In this document: positions 25,621-36,502 of the stretch, piece by piece
How the letters are laid out: each line of letters starts with the position of its first letter
Numbering within the stretch: position 1 is the stretch's first letter
NCBI GenBank assembly: GCA_954871525.1
Contig: OX940864.1
Span: 13,820,001 to 13,884,000, forward strand
Reading direction: 5' to 3'
Length of the DNA stretch: 64,000 bases
Source: Parietaria judaica
Taxonomy: Eukaryota; Streptophyta; Magnoliopsida; Rosales; Urticaceae
Notes under the pieces: model-generated
Databases searched by the model: none
What the model was told of the DNA's origin: nothing
The model's input: the letters and a program-made list of their open reading frames with translations, nothing else
Position numbers and translations under genes: made by a program

Positions 25621-27062
25621 TCAGAAGTGACAACCGATTATGCTATAGCAACACCAATTTGTGGGCGTTGGTGCAACATATGGTGGTGCTACTCCGTCAA
25701 ACAGTGTGCCTCGAGAGCTTGATCCATCTCTATAACACATTCCTTTTAACTTGCGCCCACGGCCTTTGTAAAAGCCTCGACTTGTACCTAACACTTTATC
25801 GAGCACCATGTCTTCGTCGACTTCAGACTCTGAGATGTTTTCAATCTGCGAAACGGTCTCGATTTCTGACAATATTTGACACTGCAGTTTCATAATTACA
25901 AATATAAATAAAATATCACTATTATAAATCAAACAGTGAAAAAGGAGGCACACTATTATTATTTATCAAACTTTGATATATGAATGATGAATACAATTAT
26001 ACAAAATAAAATATATGTTATTACTCTTAGTAAACGAATCAGAGTTAGTAAATGAACCAGAGTAAGTACTTACATGTTTTTCGGTTGCATAATCATCGAC
26101 AAAAGAACCATCAGGCTTTCGATGCATGGTTTCCCAATTCTTTATTGCACTTGGCAAGTTACAGGTTTCAAGATCTCTCTACAAAAGTTAACATATTTGT
26201 GTAAAAAAAAAACAACTTTTAATTAAACAACATAACTATAATATTAAACTTACAAGCTCATGTCTGTGTGCGCTGAATGACTTGGATCCTTGACGGCTAG
26301 TTGAGCGTTTCTTGCTTCGATTGTCGGAGTTCCGCGCTGATTTAGCTATGGTCTCTGGCAATAGAAAATAATCAACGCAATTCTGCCACTCATCATGCTC
26401 TATGTGGTTGGGAGGATTCTGTCTAAGAGTATCCGGATGCTCGTACCCGCCATCCTTTGCAAATTTCTCTTTCAACCTTCCTTTACTCCCACTGTACCTA
26501 TCTTTAAGAATTCGTTGAATAGATTCGTCTATGATAGGCCAATCGTTTGAATATTTATCTAACATAAAGCATTTCTGCAAGAGAAAAATTTATTAATATG
26601 TAAAAAACTAAATTGAAAAAATCTATATTAAAAGTAAACAAAAACTTACTTCTATTTGAGGCATTATCGTTGTCTTGTACTCGCTCGGAACGTTTTCCCA
26701 TTTATCGTAGTGCATAGGACATCCTTTTCGAACGATATTACCGAGCAGCAGCGTGAATAGTTTTTGGTTCTTTCCGACTGGCACCCACGTGCCATCTTTC
26801 TTAGCAAATTCAATAGGAATCGGCCTGCCACCGTTTGCTTTAACTTTCTGTTTTAAGTTAAAAGACCTAGACATCCCTCTAATGTTCTTTGCTCCTACAT
26901 AACAATCGTATTGAATAAATATTTGTATAATTTGATAAATGAAATACAAACAGTCGCAAAAAGTAAATTATCTGCTTCGCAAAATGACGGTATTCTATGC
27001 GAATCGCGATTGGGGTCACTCCCATCATCTCCTCCATGAGATCGAGCAATATCAGCCGACAT
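25621..27062 (-). CDS. CACTA TNPA-like transposase gene (Ptta/En/Spm, Transposase_24 type)
   Basis: This gene of the CACTA element encodes the second En/Spm-type protein, expected to bind the subterminal repeats. Minus-strand exons with clean GT-AG borders and matching phase are 26894-26650, 26574-26254, 26178-26074 and 25881-25621. They give about 310 residues to a stop. A first exon starts at ATG 27062 (MSADIARSHGGDDGSDPNRD...), but its donor is not resolved. Key segments are ILKDRYSGSKGRLKEKF, DEWQNCVDYFLLPE and SDNRSKKRS...QGSKSFSAHRHE in exon 3, which match the plant Ptta/En/Spm transposase domain. A Gly/Arg-rich end (FYKGRGRKLKG) follows. The exons carry no stops or frameshifts, unlike the neighbouring TNPD-like gene. 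It ends within 100 bp of the left subterminal array. Confidence 0.8.
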
Positions 27063-28054
27063 AACTACATTATAAAAATATTTGTAACTGATTTTGAAAG
27101 AGAAATCGAACAATGGAAAATAAATCGAACAATCAGAACTCTACATGATTGGTATTGATGGACAAGATTTCGAACAATCAGAACTCTACATAATTTGGCA
27201 AAGATGGACAAGTGGGTATTGAATTACTTATGATCAGTTTAAATTGAAATTTTTTAGAAGAAAAACAAAAAAGAAGAGATTAGAGATCTCAAGAGTTCTG
27301 ATTGTCCTCTCTCTCAAACCAACAAGCAACTACCCAAGTTTAAAAGGCTGAAACCAGGACTAGGTGCTCGGTTTCGGCTTTTTCAATCTTGTCCTTGTTT
27401 TTCAAATCGTCCAAAATTGAATTTGATCCCAGTTTGGAGAATTCCGGTTTATAAAGTCGGAAACCGGAATTGACGGAATTCATTTTTTTTAATTCGTTAT
27501 TTAAAAGTAGAAACAATACATTTTTTATTTTTATATTAATTCTTATAATGGTTATAAAGCGGAACCGGAAACGGGGCTGGTCGGGTTTTCTTAAAGCTTC
27601 GGGAAAGCCCAATTTTAAACGCCTCAGCCACGCCCTGACCAAAACCGGATTCATGGCCAAAAGGCCCAAAACTTTAACCCCTTTACCAAGTATGTCTTTT
27701 AAAAGAATAGAGATGTTTTCATTGTGTATGTTTGTCCTAAATATAAATGTGTATTATAACTATGATTTACATAGATAATTAATGACTCAGTGGCATAGTC
27801 TTCAGATTTCATTTATATATATAAAAAAAATATTTAAATAGAATTGACTCATACAAACACCACAAATTACCCAAAAAATGTACAGAACAAAAGAAAATAG
27901 GTTGTGCAAAGAATGCTTGACTACCAAATCCGTAACAATGAAATGAAGTACAAAAAATATACCGAGCAAGAACACGTCCGGAGCAACGGTTAGCTAGAGC
28001 TTCCGAACCGAAAAAAAAAAGACAATAAGAAATTAGTAATAAAGACAACATTAA
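27063..28054. other. CACTA internal spacer between its two genes
   Basis: AT-rich with no coding signal of its own. It includes a stretch of GGAAACCGGAATT/AAACCGGA near-repeats at about 27420-27660 and the first copy of a direct repeat (27963-28130). Confidence 0.5.
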
Positions 28055-28130
28055 TTAACTAAAAATAAATATAAATAAGAATGTTGAGAAACGAACATTA
28101 CAGAGCAGGGCAGAGACACGACTAGCAGGA
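27963..28130. repeat. Direct repeat within CACTA, copy 1
   Basis: This segment (GAGCAAGAACACGTC...TTCCGAACCG...AAGAATGTTGAGAAACGA...) recurs in the same orientation at about 30699-30870 with moderate divergence. It includes the last recognisable codons of the TNPD-like frame and the AT-rich stretch after it. Confidence 0.75.
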
Positions 28131-30028
28131 AGCACTTTCTTCTTAAAGTTCGAGCCAAAACCGTCTGGAAGCTTAACGCTTTTGATGAATTGACAAAAAA
28201 GTTTTCTTTGATCGGGCAGAAAGGAAAAGTCCGGATGCGGTTTAACGATTTTACCGCGAACTTCTCGCAAATGTAGCTTCTCTCGTATGCCCAACTTTTC
28301 CAAGTCTCGTTGAGCATTGTCTGTGTCTTTCGAATTATCATTCATCAAGAGGGTCCCAAGTAGACTTTCGCACACATTTTTTTTCAATATGCATCAAGTC
28401 TAAATTGTGTTTCAACTCTAACGATGACCAATACGGAAGCTCAAAGAAAATACTCTTTTTTGTACAATTCAATTCCGTAACACCACGTTTGCGTTTAACT
28501 CCTCCAAAAGCAGAATGCTTACCTGGCAAGACATTAGGCAAGAGAGACAATTGCTCTAAGATTTGTTATCCGATTCGCCGTCTTGGTGGACGTCTTCTTT
28601 CGCTATCCGGGTATAATTTTTTCTCATTCCGATAGCGATGAGTAATCGGTAAAAACATACGACGCCCAAAATAAACTACCTTGTTAGTAACTTTTTGCGA
28701 AGGAGTATCGTCGTTACATGTCGGACATGCTTTATAGCCTTGTCCACTCCAACCAGACAAACTACTCCTTGCAGGAAAATCACTGATAGTCCACATTAAC
28801 GTTGCACGCATCGTGAATACAGTTTTCGTTGCAGCGTCGCGTGTTGGAACGCCAACATCCCACATAAATTTCAGCTCGTCAACTAAAGGCCTAAAAAAGA
28901 CATCCATATCCTTACCCGGCGATTTGGGACCGGGAATCAGCAGTGTAAGCATGAATGTAGACTCCTTCATACATAACCACGGTGGTAAATTGTATGTCGT
29001 CAATATCACGGGCCACATACTGTAAGGTGGAATCACTTGGCCAAAAGGATTGAAACCGTCAGCTGACAACCCTAATCGAACATTTCTCGGCTCTCTAGCA
29101 AATTCAGGATACCTTGCATCGAAGTCTTTCCAAGCAGCCGCGTCAACTGGATGGCCCATTAGACCGTCTTCTGTGGACATCCTTCTCTTATGCCAAGACA
29201 TATTTTTTGCCGTAAGTCTCGAACTGAAGAGACGTTTGAGCCTCGGTGCTAATGGAAATACTTCAACGTTTTATGAGGAATTTTTTTTCCTTTTGTATCC
29301 TTGTCTTCCCACCGACTCTCTCCGCACACTGGACTATTCTCTTTCGAAGAATTTTCTTTCCAATACAAGCAACAATCGTTCTTGCAAACATGGATAGATT
29401 CGTAGCCCATCCCTAATTTTTTTAACTTCTTCTTCGCTTCATAAAATGACTTCGGTACCTGATTTTCCTTAGGAAATGAGAACTTCAAAATCTCCAAAAG
29501 TTGGTCAAATGAACTATTTGTCCATTTATTGTTGACTTTCAAATGCATGATCTTTGCCAAGAAATTGAGTGAAGACAACCAATCACATTCTGGGTACAGC
29601 TCTGCCTCTAACGCCTCTGATAGCTCATCAAAATAATGGTCGGTGATTCTTTCAGCCTCGGGCAATACCTCTTCCGCATTGTTGACACCACAATCGTCTA
29701 TGTCGTATTCGCCGATCAAATCTTGCAAAACATCGCCCATCCCAGTTGTGGTCACGTCATATTCAACAAAAGCCGCTGGAGGATCCAACTCACCATGATG
29801 AATCCAATTCACGTAAGTAGTGTCAAATCCAAAGGTGAAAATATGGTCCCCAATTGTTCTAGGGGTATGTCTAACCATATTTACACAGCGTCTGCAAGGA
29901 CAAAGAGCCTTGCCACTATTATTGACGTGTTTTTCGGCAAGATGCTCAAAATCATTGCACCCCTGCCAATACTCGTTCGTTCTACGGTTTGTAAGGAATA
30001 TCCAACTCTTTTCGGGTGGCAAAGACAT
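28055..30028 (-). pseudogene. Decayed CACTA TNPD/TNP2-like transposase
   Basis: This is the large transposase gene of the CACTA element. The ATG at 30028 opens a 259-codon frame with the transposase-associated domain (SWIFLTNRR...YWQGCNDF...CPCRRCVN). The TNP2/Transposase_21 core follows, with EPRNVRLGLSADGFNPFG, TYNLPPWLCMKE, LIPGPKSPGKDMDVF and ACPTCNDD. It is broken in at least three places: a one-base loss at about 29262 after KKIPHKTLKYF, an in-frame TAA at about 28564-28566 just before QILEQL, and a one-base change in an A-run at about 28379 within MHIEK. Similarity stops near 28130 (FIKSVKLPDGFGSNF), so the C-terminal part of the family is missing. It cannot make an intact transposase. 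Confidence 0.88.
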
Positions 30029-31073
30029 GTCCTGTAATTGAAGAATATAATATACGATGAAATTTTATTAAATTCTCTACAATTTTTATTTTAACTGTAA
30101 TAGAGTTAATTACAAAATTTATAAGATAGGAATGTTGGAGTTAATTTTATTAAAACTATGAAATTTAGTTAATTTTATTAAAATTATGAAGTTTTATTAA
30201 GGTTAATAAATTTTATTAGAGTCAATTATATTAATGAACTAATTCAATTATTTATAAAAGATAATTAAAGATCGGTTGTTTATATTGGATATGTTTACTG
30301 TTTCATTTTTTATATTGAATAATTATTTAAAATTGGACAGCACAACGATTAGAAACCACTCACTCCCCAAATGCAAATTTCTTCGATAATTACATTACCT
30401 TATAAGGTAGTGAGGTTGGAACCCAATTTTTTTTTAATCACTTATAGTACTAGTTTTAAAAATTACAAACATACACCTTTTACACTAAAAATTTATGAAA
30501 ATGATATTATATTGTTGAATATCATTATGTTCAGTAATAATACCTTTTACACTAAAAATTTATGAAAATGATATTATATATGCGATTAACACTTAAATGA
30601 AGTACTAAAAACAATACCTAGAGCAATTCGAGCCAATAGGAGGCAATGTGACAGTGGGAAGGGCAACAGTCAATGGATGGGGCTTCGGGATTGGGCAACG
30701 AGCAAGAACACGTCTGAGGCAACGGCTAGCTTGAGCTTCCGAACCGAAAAAAAAAAGAAATTAGTAACAAAATACAAAATTAATTCACTAAATCAAAAAT
30801 AAATACAAATAAGAATGTTGAGAAACGAGCGTTACGCAACAGGGCATAGACACGACTATGGCAGCAAGCACGGGACAAGACCAGGACAACAATACGAGAC
30901 ACGGACAAGCTTCCAAATAAAAAGAGAAACTTTTGCCTCTAAGTTTTCTCCCAAAAACTTGCGCCACCAGTGGGATGCGAATAGGAGAAATAAATTCTTT
31001 CTCTGATGCTTTTCCAATGGCAGCTAGCGTACGAATTAGAGATGTAGGGTTAGGTGTGTATATATATATATAT
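30029..31073. other. CACTA 5' region upstream of the transposase
   Basis: AT-rich DNA with repeated ATTTTATTAAAATTATGAA and ACCTTTTACACTAAAAATTTATG units (about 30130-30580). The second copy of the internal direct repeat follows at about 30699-30870. No intact gene is seen. Confidence 0.5.
30699..30870. repeat. Direct repeat within CACTA, copy 2
   Basis: Second copy of the 27963-28130 segment in the same orientation, now on the upstream side of the transposase. Shared blocks include AACACGTC, GAGCTTCCGAACCG and AAGAATGTTGAGAAACGA. Confidence 0.75.
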
Positions 31074-31305
31074 CAAGGTACAAAATTTCGCGAAAATCGA
31101 GCGAATTTCGCACCGATTTTCGTGGAACACCGAAACGACAGCCCTCTCGTTTCGCTGTCGTTTTACCAAATGTCGTCGGCAAGTGAACAACATTCCATTC
31201 GAAAGTCCTTTGTCGTTTTTAGCCTTCAAAATTTTGGTAAAAATTATATTTTTGGTAGATTTCGGCAAAAATACCAATTAAACTTTCGGCAAAAATAATT
31301 ATACT

Positions 31306-31391
31306 CACACAAGATCATCCCACCCACCCCACCCCACCACGTCCGGCCGGCGGCGGCGCGCGCATGTGGTGGTGTAACATTTGTGTGAGTC
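31306..31391. repeat. GC-rich imperfect inverted repeat
   Basis: ACTCACACAAGAT...CACCACGT is mirrored by ATGTGGTGGTG...ATTTGTGTGAGT around a CCGGCCGGCGGCGGCGCGCG core. It would fold into a long hairpin. Confidence 0.6.
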
Positions 31392-31507
31392 CTCCCCCAT
31401 CCACAAAATCTTATGACCCAAAGGGCCCAAGCCCATGTCCTTAATATTTGGTATATAAACATCACCAAACTCTTGTCATCTATCAATGTGGGACTTTTTG
31501 TTATTCA

Positions 31508-31860
31508 ACTAATATCACACATTCACACTTAACATACACATACACATACACATACACATACACTTCACCTAATAATTTAACTTAATATTACACACTTCAA
31601 ATAATATTATACACTTAACATACATATTAACTTCACCTATCATACATATACACTTAATATACATATTCATTTAATATTATACACTTCAACTAATATTAAA
31701 TTTGTTAACATACATATACAATTAACATGCATATTCACTTAATATTACACACTTAATTAACATACATATTCACTTCACATAATAATTTGACTTAATATTA
31801 TACACTTAAACTAATAAAGTGACTTAATATTATACATTTCACCTACATTTTTAAGTTACA
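31508..31860. repeat. Low-complexity ACATACACATAC / ACTTAATATTACAC repeat tract
   Basis: A short CATACA microsatellite is followed by degenerate repeats of CTTAATATTATACACTT and TTAACATACATATTCACTT. Non-coding. Confidence 0.7.
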
Positions 31861-32242
31861 AATGTGTTTTGTTGTATACAATTGTATCTTGTATTTATTA
31901 AATATGTAGTTTTGAACCTATATAAATATCTTGCTTAAATACTCAAATATTTTTTACAAAATATCCGTCGAAAACCCCATCGGCATGCGGTATGCCCATG
32001 CGAAAAGTGCGGTATATGCGATATGCGGCATGCCCTTTTTTTCCGATTTGCCCATCGACATACCCATCGGCAAGCGATATATCCGTAAAACGGAAAATGC
32101 GCAACGAAATCGGCAAGCGGTATTTTAAACCTTGATATATATATATATATATCCCTTAGATTTAATAATTTAATCAATATTAAAAATCAAACCCTAGTTT
32201 ATCTCTCCAATTTAAACGTAAGAGGTTGTAGACCAAGACTAA

Positions 32243-34654
32243 GGGTCCGTTTGTTTACATTAAGATTAAGACGTCTGAATCTGAATGCACATCTGAATAT
32301 AAAGATCTTACATCTGGATCTGAATGCTTAAATATTGAGTCTGTTTGTTTTTTAAGATCTGAATGCAGATCTGAATGTGGTTTCATTTCGTAATTAAGTT
32401 TTCTTACATAATAATAAGCAAAAAGTTTTATTTTTAGTACAAATTTAGACTATACCTATCATAAAATAAATATTTAAATCATTTAAATACATGGTTGTAA
32501 TTAAAATTCATCAAACACCCTTATTCATGGCAAAAAAAAAAAATACATCAAAATATTAATTCATGATATAACACATGTCCACAAACAACTTTGTTCATGA
32601 AACAAAACACATGTCCATGACATAAAAACACATCAAAATCTTAGTTCATGATAAAATAAAATAAAATAAAAAACATATTATAATATTTGTTCATGACACA
32701 AACACAAAGTATATGTTCACGACAAAAAGATATATCAAAATACTAAATTAGAAAAATCCAAATTTCTTCCCCGCAGCTTTCGCCCACATTTCTAAAGTAT
32801 TAACCTCCTTGAAGCTCATCCATGCCTTTCGATATATCGCTCCCTCACAAAAAAAACTAGAGCAGTTCTAGAGTATAAAGGCTCCTCCCATCCAAGTTCA
32901 TCTAATTTTGCCTTGCATTCTTCATAAGTAGGACCACCGTCATTTTGAGTCAATGTCTTTAACGCTGAACGAATCTCATCATCAATTTCATTTTGAGGTG
33001 ACACTTTTATTTTCTTTCTCATTTTCTGTCCGCCTAAAGGATTGGAAATTTGAGATTGAGAAACATTAGCAATATCATCATTTTCACTAGTGGGCCCATT
33101 TTCTTCAAGAGAAGCATCTAGGTCAATAACCGGAGATGAAGAAGATATCCGAGGTCTAGGGTTCGTGCAACTAGGACTCCAACCATAGGCTCCTGTTGCA
33201 GTAATACCATCAAAAAGTGATCTACAAAGATCCGGAAATGGTAGTGGCGAGCTTCTCAATGCTTTAGCCTTTGGATGTGCCTATAATCAAGTACCAAAAT
33301 ACAGATTAAATTAATCATAACTTAGATATTAAGAACAATAAATATTAATACTCGATGGATATAAATTACCTTTATATACTCATCCCATTCTGTATTTGAC
33401 ATTAGAATGGCATTAGTTGTAGGATCATAAACATTTCCTGTTTTCATGGTTATTGGCAACCAAACTTGATATTTGTCTTTCAGATAGTCATAATGATTTT
33501 TCATCTGCTTTTGTGAAGGCGCAAAACCATGAGTAGTCTCTAATACCTCCTTAACTTTGATCCAAGAACTTGGTTTCAAGCTACTTCCAAGTCTTCCATT
33601 CAAAGATATTTCTTGAAGACACGTTTCTAAAAATGTTTTTTCTATGTCAGGATTCCTCCAAAGAGTTCTTTTTTCGGAAGCGTATTCCATATTCACTGGA
33701 CAAAAATATGTATCAAATCAAGAAATGAATTTGTGTTATAGAGAAAACACCAAAGGAAGCTAACACCACAAATTAGCCGTACAAACAAATCGTAAAGCAT
33801 AAAACAAGCAATAATCTTCAGTTAAGCAAACAACACCATTCACCATTGTGCATAAAAATCCCAAATTTGATCAGCCAAACAGAGTATACAATTGATTATT
33901 TTGATCAGCCAAGCACAAGTAGACCCATTATATAATCATAAAATGTAGGCCCTATATTATCTATCATATAACTAATTTAAACGATAACTTTAATATAGAA
34001 TAAATTTGCACAAACAGTTGGTGTGCTGTTCGATTTTTGAAATTCTTATTTAAGTTGTGCAAACTACAAATTCCCTTCATGTAAGATAGTGAATATGATA
34101 TTTTATAATAATAATAAAAAAAACTTATTCAAATGCCAAAAAAAAAAAAAAAAACCTCGCATGAATTTGACAAGATTCTACACTTTATTTTTTACAATCA
34201 GTACTCAATATAGGAAATTGTTTTAGCAGAGTGTTTCAGTCAGAACTTGTATGAAGAAATGTAAAGCATAATAAAGGGAATCAACAAAACGAGAAGACAT
34301 GGATACAAAGAGAGTTCTTACCGAGATTAGGTTGGTCGCTGATCTTACCCGGACGAGGAGAATCCGGCCGCCGATTTCGCCGGAGTCGACGAAGGAGGAG
34401 AGGTGAACGGCCGCAGATTTCGCCGGTGTCGTGAAGGCAAGAACATGTATCGGATGTCGACAGAGAGAAATAGAGGGAGAAAAGGAAATAAGAGAGGGAA
34501 AAATATTTCATTCAGAGATGAGGCAGGGTCTGATTCGGTAAGAGGCTGGTCAGACCCAATCAGAGGTAGAAAAAAAAATAAACAAACAGTCTGAATGTAG
34601 CTAGATCTGTTTCAATCAGATTCAGAGGTTTAAAAAGACCAAACAAACACAGCC
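32243..34654 (-). mobile_element. PIF/Harbinger transposon carrying only ORF1 (2.4 kb)
   Basis: The ends are GGGTCCGTTTGTTT and, inverted, GGCTGTGTTTGTTT (11 of 14 match). The flanking 3-bp duplication TAA (32240-32242 and 34655-34657) is the usual PIF/Harbinger target. Subterminal repeats of TCTGAATCTGAATG type occur just inside both ends. The only gene is a Myb-like ORF1 on the minus strand; the DDE transposase gene is absent, so the element is not autonomous. It lies wholly inside the CACTA element. Confidence 0.85.
32816..33696 (-). CDS. Harbinger ORF1: Myb/SANT-like DNA-binding protein (263 aa)
   Basis: In PIF/Harbinger transposons ORF1 is a Myb/SANT-like protein that helps the transposase reach the nucleus and bind DNA. 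Two exons, 33696-33370 and 33280-32816, are joined by an 89-bp GT-AG intron in phase 0. The N-terminal domain has the tryptophan pattern of Myb_DNA-bind_3: RTLWRNPDIEKTFLETC, SSWIKVKEVLE and QMKNHYDYLKDKYQVW. The second exon starts AHPKAKALR, then has an acidic Ser-rich linker, a basic KMRKKIKV patch and ends FFVRERYIERHG. Host genes of the L10-interacting MYB type share this domain, but the enclosing TIRs and TAA duplication identify it as transposon-encoded. The frame is intact. Confidence 0.85.
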
Positions 34655-35419
34655 TAAATCTCTCCTATTTCATGCGCATAGGCATAGGGTCTGACAATAA
34701 ATAAAAAAATCAAATACTTTATCATCGTATTAATTTTAATTTTTCTTTTATTATTTTTCTCTAATAATTCCATGCCAGAATAAAAATGTGACATTGATCC
34801 TCATTTTCTTAGATTATCCAATGAGAATTAAGGAGTTAGTTTTCTCCACCTTTATTTATATTAAAATCGCACACTATATAATTATCAATAAAATTATACA
34901 AAACGCTATATTTAATAAAGATTATTAAAATAAAATAACTATTTATTTATTTAATCATGAGAAAATAATTACCTTAGTATATATCAGAATTTATGCATAT
35001 GAGAAAATTATCAAACCAATTTCGTACTTATAAATATTTCAATTCAATAATTGAACTTAAAGTAAGATCGTTAGAAATTGATCAAACTCTCCTTGAATGA
35101 TTGAACACCTTATCGATTTTGCCCACAAAAAAAAAAAAATTGATGGAAAAGTGACTATGTTTTCGGTCGATTATTAATCGTGGAAAACTTTAAAATGACA
35201 ACGATTATTGGAGATAACTTATAGAGAATTAACCACCGTAACCTCGATTATCGATCGATAATCGACCGATTATCGCGATAACTCGATCACTAGTCAAAAA
35301 CTACATGTCATTCAGAACCGGAATCGAAAAATTTTAAAACTCTAAATTTTCGGAAGATAAACAAAAAATACTAATTTCTCGGTTCCCGAATGCATCATTA
35401 TTGTTATCTCCCAAATGCG
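34655..35419. other. CACTA right internal region
   Basis: AT-rich sequence without a gene. At about 35160-35290 there are clustered palindromic CGATTATCGATCGATAATCG motifs just before the subterminal array. Confidence 0.5.
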
Positions 35420-35735
35420 CAAATATAGCGACAACATTTTTTGTCGTCGCAATAAATGCCGTTGCTATACAAACATATAGATATAGCAACGACATTTTGC
35501 CGTCGCAATAAATGTCGTTGCTAAACAAACATATAGGAACGACATAGTGGCGTCGCAATAAATGTCGCTGCTATACAAACATATAGCAACGATATTTTGC
35601 TGCCGCAATTAATGTCGCTGCTATACAATAATATTGCAACGACATTGCGTCGTTGCAATAATTGTCGCTGCTATACAAACATATAGCAACGAAAATTGTG
35701 TCGTCGCAATAAAAGTCGTTGCTATACATGACTTT
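35420..35735. repeat. CACTA right subterminal repeat array
   Basis: At least six units of roughly 55 bp share ATATAGCAACGACAT...CGTCGCAATAAATGTCGTTGCTATACAAAC. Each contains the short motif in both orientations. The array ends at the right terminus. Confidence 0.9.
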
Positions 35736-35747
35736 TCTTGTAGTGGC

Positions 35748-36494
35748 CAGGGGCGGACCCAGGCACGTTTGGGGGTGGCGGACGTCACCCCCGGCTCGTC
35801 CGGGTAAAAAAATATTTGTGGTATAAACTGTAAATAAAATTTATTTCTTCTATATAGTTTACTATGTTCCAAGATAGAATCTGAAATAACTCTGGTTCAA
35901 TGGACAAATGCTAGAGTATTATTTTCCTTCCCTATGCCAACCCCGAGATCGAGCTATGCCACTACCTTTTTGAACCCACTATTTTCTTTTTTGATATAAT
36001 TCAGCCTAGTATTTTTATTACAACTCATTTATCTATGGTTTATTAGTCACCCAGCCTCTATATTTTATTCACCACACTTTTGCATCACTATATTCTTTTT
36101 ATTTTGATTAATCTTTTAAAAAAGTATAGTTAGTGAATTCTTTATTTATATATATAATTATGAATAAAGCAATATGAGAATGAATTCTTTTATTTGTATA
36201 TATATATATATAATTATGAATAAAGCAATTAGTGGCTATTTAATTTGATAAATATTAATAATATTTTTTATAAAGTAATATTAGTAAATAAATGGTACTT
36301 AATTTAAAAAATTATAATAACAAAATACTTAATTTGATAGTTGTTTTGCTCTTTACATAATAAAAATCATTGTTGAATTTAAGAGTCTAAAGAAGATATT
36401 ATTTTCGTTCCCTACCTCGTAAAAATACAACTATACATAATTTATTTTATCTGTGGTTCGTCACCCTTAACTCAGAATCCTGGGTCCGCCCCTG
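35748..36494. mobile_element. hAT MITE inserted across the CACTA right end (747 bp)
   Basis: Perfect 16-bp inverted termini CAGGGGCGGACCCAGG, fitting the hAT YARNG rule. It is flanked by an exact 8-bp duplication GTAGTGGC (35740-35747 and 36495-36502). The inside is AT-rich and non-coding, so it is non-autonomous. Its target duplication contains the last six bases of the CACTA element plus two of the GCC flank, so it arrived after the CACTA. Confidence 0.93.
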
Positions 36495-36502
36495 GTAGTG
36501 GC

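Larger units (their letters stand above)
31074..32134. mobile_element. hAT-type element, family A copy 2 (nested in CACTA)
   Basis: The left end CAAGGTACAAAAT and the right end (reverse-complemented CAAGGTTTAAAAT) are inverted repeats matching hAT YARNG termini. The flanks are ATATATAT on both sides, which fits an 8-bp duplication but lies in a TA run and so proves little. The right 170 bp carry the same GGCAAGCGATATATCCGT modules as the MITE at 12933-13579. The middle differs: a GC-rich hairpin-prone patch at 31306-31391 and then low-complexity ACTTAATATTACACACTT repeats. There is no transposase. Confidence 0.6.
20737..35745 (-). mobile_element. CACTA (En/Spm) transposon, 15.0 kb, with nested insertions
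   Basis: The left end CACTACAAGAAA (20737-20748) is matched inverted at the right end (TTTCTTGTAGTG, ending 35745). The 3-bp target duplication GCC precedes it at 20734-20736. The right GCC reads contiguously after the duplicated terminus beyond the hAT insertion (36501-36503). Subterminal arrays of short TAGCAACGACAT-like motifs in both orientations lie inside both ends, as in En/Spm. Two transposon genes, TNPD-like and TNPA-like, lie on the minus strand. Nested inside are a copia (20971-25584), a hAT-like element (31074-32134) and a Harbinger (32243-34654). Without these the element is about 6.9 kb. Confidence 0.93.

Noticed and set aside
32816..33696. Host MYB-like gene
   Set aside because: It is enclosed by Harbinger ends with a TAA duplication, so it is the transposon's ORF1.
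35420..35735. CRISPR-like regularly spaced repeats
   Set aside because: Degenerate, bidirectional motifs inside a CACTA end in a plant genome; En/Spm subterminal repeats explain them.
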